Positions 9,262-11,859 of a stretch of DNA of 11,859 bases are shown piece by piece. Each line of letters starts with the position of its first letter. The stretch's first letter is position 1. Source of the DNA: DATACZ01 sp036258795 (lineage in GTDB: Bacteria > Actinomycetota > CADDZG01 > JAHWKV01); contig DATACZ010000014.1 in the NCBI GenBank assembly GCA_036258795.1, forward strand, positions 1-11,859. The letters run 5' to 3'. Made by a program: the position numbers and the translations under genes. The notes beneath the pieces are model-generated. The model was given only the letters and a program-made list of their open reading frames with translations. It was not told where the DNA came from and made no database searches.

Positions 9262-10103
9262 TCCAGCAGACCGCACAGATCCTCTCGCACAAGAAGGTTG
9301 GGGACGAGTACTTCCTGCTCACCATAGTCGCCCCCGAGATAGCCGATCAGGCAATGCCCGGACAGTTCGTGCACGTGCTGCCACGGAAGGACGCCAACTT
9401 CATCCTCAGAAGGCCGTTTTCCATCTACAAAGTGAACCGTCGTGGCGAGTGGGCTGCGACGATCGAGATCATCTTCGACATTCGGGGAGGCGGCACCGCG
9501 GCGCTCGCAGGGATGCGACCCCATGACAGCTTGGATGTCATCGGCCCAATCGGCCGGCCGTTCGCCATCCCCAAGACCCGGCACTCGTGCCTTCTGGTCG
9601 GCGGGGGAATCGGCGCGGTTCCACTGATCTTCCTGGCGGAGAAGCTCAAGGCCGCAGGAAAGCGAGTCGACACCCTGTGGGGAGCTTCGCGGGCATCCAG
9701 GTTGTTGAACCCCATCGACGCCAAGCGAGCCGGGACCATCTCGGTATTCGCGACGGACGACGGGAGCGAGGGCCACCATGGTCAGGTGACCGACCTGCTG
9801 CCCGAGATGATCGAAAGGTGCGGTACTGAGGTCATATATGCCTGCGGCCCGCATGGGATGATGGCTGCCGTCAGCAACATGGCCTTGAAGCACCGAATTC
9901 CGGTGCAGGTAGCGACGGAGGCCTACATGGCCTGTGGGATAGGCATCTGCATGACCTGCGTGCAACCGGTGTGGAGTAGCCAGGGCGACCAGATTGTCCA
10001 TGTCCGTACCTGCGTCGACGGACCGGTCTTCAATGGAGCCAGGGTGGCCTGGGATGCATTTGCTCCCAAAGCCGGGCTGGCCCCGGCGCCTCCAGGGAAC
10101 TAG
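9258..10103 (+). CDS. pyrK: Dihydroorotate dehydrogenase B electron-transfer subunit PyrK
   Basis: Passes electrons from PyrD's FMN through a [2Fe-2S] cluster and FAD to NAD+. The ferredoxin-reductase layout is clear: an FAD-binding beta-barrel with RRPFSIY (about residues 52-58), a nucleotide-binding domain opening with GGGIGAVPLIFLAEKL, CGPHGM near the C-terminal side, and four cluster cysteines Cys226-x4-Cys231-x2-Cys234-x17-Cys252. GTG 9258 overlaps the carB stop (GTGA), with GAGGAG (9241-9246) upstream. The length (281) is slightly above the usual 255-270. The pyrK-pyrD pair marks a class 1B, NAD-dependent enzyme, not the quinone-linked class 2 PyrD of mycobacteria. Confidence 0.95.
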
Positions 10104-10117
10104 GGGATGCGGGAGTC

Positions 10118-11041
10118 ATGCCGGTAGACCTCTCCGTAGATCTGGCAGGCGTCAGGCTCCGTAGCCCCGTGGTCACCGCATCCGGGTGCTTCGCCTCCGG
10201 GCGTGAGGTTTCGGAGTTCATGGACCTCAAAATGTTCGGGGCCGTCGTGGTGAAGTCCATGACTCTCGAGCCCTGGCCGGGCAAGCCCACTCCAAGGATG
10301 GCGGAGACCCCGTCCGGGATGCTGAACGCAATAGGCCTGCAGAACTATGGGGTCGATCACTTCCTGCAGGTCGACCTTCCATGGCTCAACCGGGCGGAGG
10401 TCCCCGTTATCGCGAGCATCGCGGGCAACACGGTTCAGGAGTTCATTTACGTGGCCGAGCGCCTCAGGGATGCTCCAGGAGTTATCGCGCTGGAGGTCAA
10501 CATATCCTGTCCCAACCTCGAGGACCGGAACAACATGTTCGCTCACGACGCCAAGGCGACTGCAACGGTGATTGCCTCGGTGAGAAGAGCAGCCACCGTC
10601 CCGATCTTTGCCAAGCTTTCCCCCAATGTGACCAGCCTGACCGAAATCGCCGGGGCCGCGCTGGACTCGGGGGCTCAGGGCATCAGCCTGATCAATACGG
10701 TCTTTGGGATGGCCATCGACATCCGGACCGCCCGACCCAAGCTTGCAGGGGTTATCGGGGGGCTCTCCGGACCCGCAATCCGCCCCATCGCAGTGCGGGC
10801 GGTGTTTGAGGTCCACAAGGCATTTCCTCACGTCCCGATCATCGGGATGGGCGGGATCATGAACCACGAAGACGCCATAGAGTTCGTCCTGGCAGGAGCA
10901 ACGGCAGTTGCCCTTGGCACGGCCAACTTCATTAACCCCTCCTCCGGTGCGGAGGTGGTGAAAGGTCTTCAGAGGTACTTGATAGAGCGGGGAATCGGGA
11001 GCCTGTCAGCGATGAGGGGAAGGGTTAAGGTCGAAGGTTGA
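10118..11041 (+). CDS. pyrD: Dihydroorotate dehydrogenase B catalytic subunit PyrD (class 1B)
   Basis: Oxidises dihydroorotate to orotate with FMN, working as a complex with PyrK. Visible features are SPVVTASGCFASG (16-28), Lys46 in VVVKSMT near the FMN, the substrate loop ETPSGMLNAIGLQN (63-76), catalytic Cys131 in NISCPN, and the phosphate-binding region GMGGIMNHEDA followed by GATAVALGTANF. A Cys base, no N-terminal membrane helices and the adjacent pyrK all place it in class 1B. It starts 14 bases after pyrK. GGGAG (10111-10115) is only 2 bases from the ATG, and AGGGG (10102-10106) is 11 bases away. The 307-residue length is normal. Confidence 0.97.
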   Translation: MPVDLSVDLAGVRLRSPVVTASGCFASGREVSEFMDLKMFGAVVVKSMTLEPWPGKPTPRMAETPSGMLNAIGLQNYGVDHFLQVDLPWLNRAEVPVIASIAGNTVQEFIYVAERLRDAPGVIALEVNISCPNLEDRNNMFAHDAKATATVIASVRRAATVPIFAKLSPNVTSLTEIAGAALDSGAQGISLINTVFGMAIDIRTARPKLAGVIGGLSGPAIRPIAVRAVFEVHKAFPHVPIIGMGGIMNHEDAIEFVLAGATAVALGTANFINPSSGAEVVKGLQRYLIERGIGSLSAMRGRVKVEG

Positions 11042-11057
11042 GCTCATTGACTCAACC
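11036..11057 (+). promoter_or_regulatory. Perfect inverted repeat (RNA hairpin) abutting the pyrF start codon
   Basis: GGTTGAG (11036-11042) and CTCAACC (11051-11057) are perfectly complementary with an 8-base loop. The repeat contains the pyrD stop TGA (11039-11041) and ends one base before the pyrF ATG (11058). There is no T-run, so it is not an intrinsic terminator. The hairpin fills the space where a Shine-Dalgarno should be; only AAGG at 11034-11037 lies upstream. Ribosomes finishing pyrD would melt it, so it may enforce coupling of pyrF to pyrD. Function inferred. Confidence 0.5.
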
Positions 11058-11717
11058 ATGAAGGTCCCTCCGCGTCTCATTGTTGCCCTGGACCAGCCGG
11101 ATCTTCCCAAAGCCGACGCTCTGGCAGCCAAGCTTTCGGACAAGGTGGCGGCGTTCAAGATCGGCTTGACCCTCTTCTCGGCCTATGGGCCCCAGGCAGT
11201 TGGCGATATCGCCCGGCACGGTCGGGTGTTTTGCGACCTCAAGTTCCACGACATCCCCCAACAAGTGGGCTCGGCCGCGGCGGAGATGGCCCGTCTGGGG
11301 GTGTGGATGTTCACGGTACACGCATCTGGTGGCTCGGCGATGGTTGAGGCAGCCGTGAAGGGTGCTGGGGGTGAACGGGGCACGGCACTCGTAGCTGCGG
11401 TCACGGTTCTGACCAGCCTGAAGGACGGTAGGTTGGTCGAGGATCTTGCCGAGACTGCCGTGAGCTCCGGGGCGCAAGCCCTGGTCTGCTCTGCCCGCGA
11501 GGCGGCCAAGCTCCGCGCCCGGTTTGGCGAGCGAACTCTGTTGGTTGTGCCTGGAATTCGACGTGCTAGTGAGGAGCCGGCTGATCAGGAGCGCACGGCC
11601 ACTCCAGAGCAAGCCGCCCAAGCAGGGGCCGATTACGTCGTGGTGGGCCGTCCGATCACCCAGGCCGCGGATCCGGGAGCGGCGGCCGATGGCATCCTGA
11701 AGGGGCTTGGGTGGTGA
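11058..11717 (+). CDS. pyrF: Orotidine 5'-phosphate decarboxylase PyrF
   Basis: Decarboxylates OMP to UMP, the last step of the pathway. LIVALD (7-12) opens the TIM barrel. The catalytic tetrad region is DLKFHDIP, with Asp60, Lys62 and Asp65. VPGIR follows the fourth-fifth barrel strands, and VVGRPIT carries the phosphate-binding Arg near the C-terminus. The 219-residue length and the DLKFHDIP motif fit the short bacterial type, not the roughly 270-residue mycobacterial form. The start is fixed by the conserved N-terminus, with no other in-frame ATG, GTG or TTG close by. It has no well-placed Shine-Dalgarno and is preceded by a hairpin. The stop overlaps gmk by GTGA. Confidence 0.96.
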   Translation: MKVPPRLIVALDQPDLPKADALAAKLSDKVAAFKIGLTLFSAYGPQAVGDIARHGRVFCDLKFHDIPQQVGSAAAEMARLGVWMFTVHASGGSAMVEAAVKGAGGERGTALVAAVTVLTSLKDGRLVEDLAETAVSSGAQALVCSAREAAKLRARFGERTLLVVPGIRRASEEPADQERTATPEQAAQAGADYVVVGRPITQAADPGAAADGILKGLGW

Positions 11718-11859
11718 CCCGTGCGCGCCTGTTCATTATCTCCGGCCCGTCGGGAGGCGGAAAGGGAACCATCGTTCAAAGGATCCTGGAGGAGCGGCCC
11801 GGGATAAGGCTCTCTGTATCCTGCACCACCCGGCCGGCCAGGCCGATGGAGGTGGAAGG
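11714..11859 (+). CDS. gmk: Guanylate kinase Gmk, N-terminal part (cut by window edge)
   Basis: Phosphorylates GMP to GDP with ATP. GTG 11714 overlaps the pyrF stop (GTGA) and has AGGGG (11701-11705) 8 bases upstream. The 48 visible codons read RLFIISGPSGGGKGT, the P-loop (residues 5-19), then SVSCTTRPARPMEVE, matching the GMP-binding motif SVSxTTRxPRPxEV. The rest of the gene, about 150 codons, lies outside the window. Placement after pyrF follows the actinobacterial order pyrF-(mihF)-gmk-rpoZ, here without mihF. Confidence 0.95.
   Translation, partial: MTRARLFIISGPSGGGKGTIVQRILEERPGIRLSVSCTTRPARPMEVE

Overview
The window is a de novo pyrimidine biosynthesis operon on the + strand, read almost end to end: pyrR-pyrB-pyrC-carA-(39-codon basic ORF)-carB-pyrK-pyrD-pyrF-gmk. 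A divergent gene for a lipoprotein beta-propeller of the virginiamycin B lyase (Vgb) family occupies the first kilobase on the - strand and is cut by the left edge. gmk is cut by the right edge. I see no mobile element, CRISPR array, tRNA or rRNA.

Organism: high GC (about 60% by eye), strong G/C preference at third codon positions, and frequent GTG and TTG starts. The gene order matches the mycobacterial/actinobacterial pyr cluster running into gmk. CarB has actinobacterial-type signatures as I recall them (a G-S-G glycine loop and PACFEP where E. coli has PASFEP). Two things differ from Mycobacterium: a class 1B, NAD-linked dihydroorotate dehydrogenase pair (pyrK-pyrD, typical of Firmicutes) sits between carB and pyrF, and no mihF lies between pyrF and gmk. 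I infer a non-mycobacterial, possibly deep-branching or facultatively anaerobic member of Actinomycetota or a close relative. This is not proven.

Layout: 1-1071 (-) Vgb-like lipoprotein; 1214-1393 (+) 59-codon single-span membrane protein; 1443-1604 promoter and pyr leader with a complete PyrR attenuator (PyrR-binding hairpin, mutually exclusive antiterminator, intrinsic terminator); 1603-11717 pyr genes; 11714-end gmk. Most junctions overlap by 4 or 8 bases (ATGA, TTGA, GTGA) and the other gaps are at most 16 bases, so this is probably one translationally coupled transcript under the single attenuator.

Together the genes make UMP except for one step. CarA/CarB form carbamoyl phosphate, PyrB and PyrC give dihydroorotate, and PyrD/PyrK oxidise it to orotate. 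PyrE is not in the window. PyrF decarboxylates OMP. Gmk, in purine salvage and GTP synthesis, is coupled to the end. PyrR senses UMP/PRPP and closes the feedback loop on the leader RNA. The least explained items are the 39-residue, roughly 50% Lys/Arg ORF wedged between carA and carB, and a 7-bp hairpin that ends exactly at the pyrF start codon.
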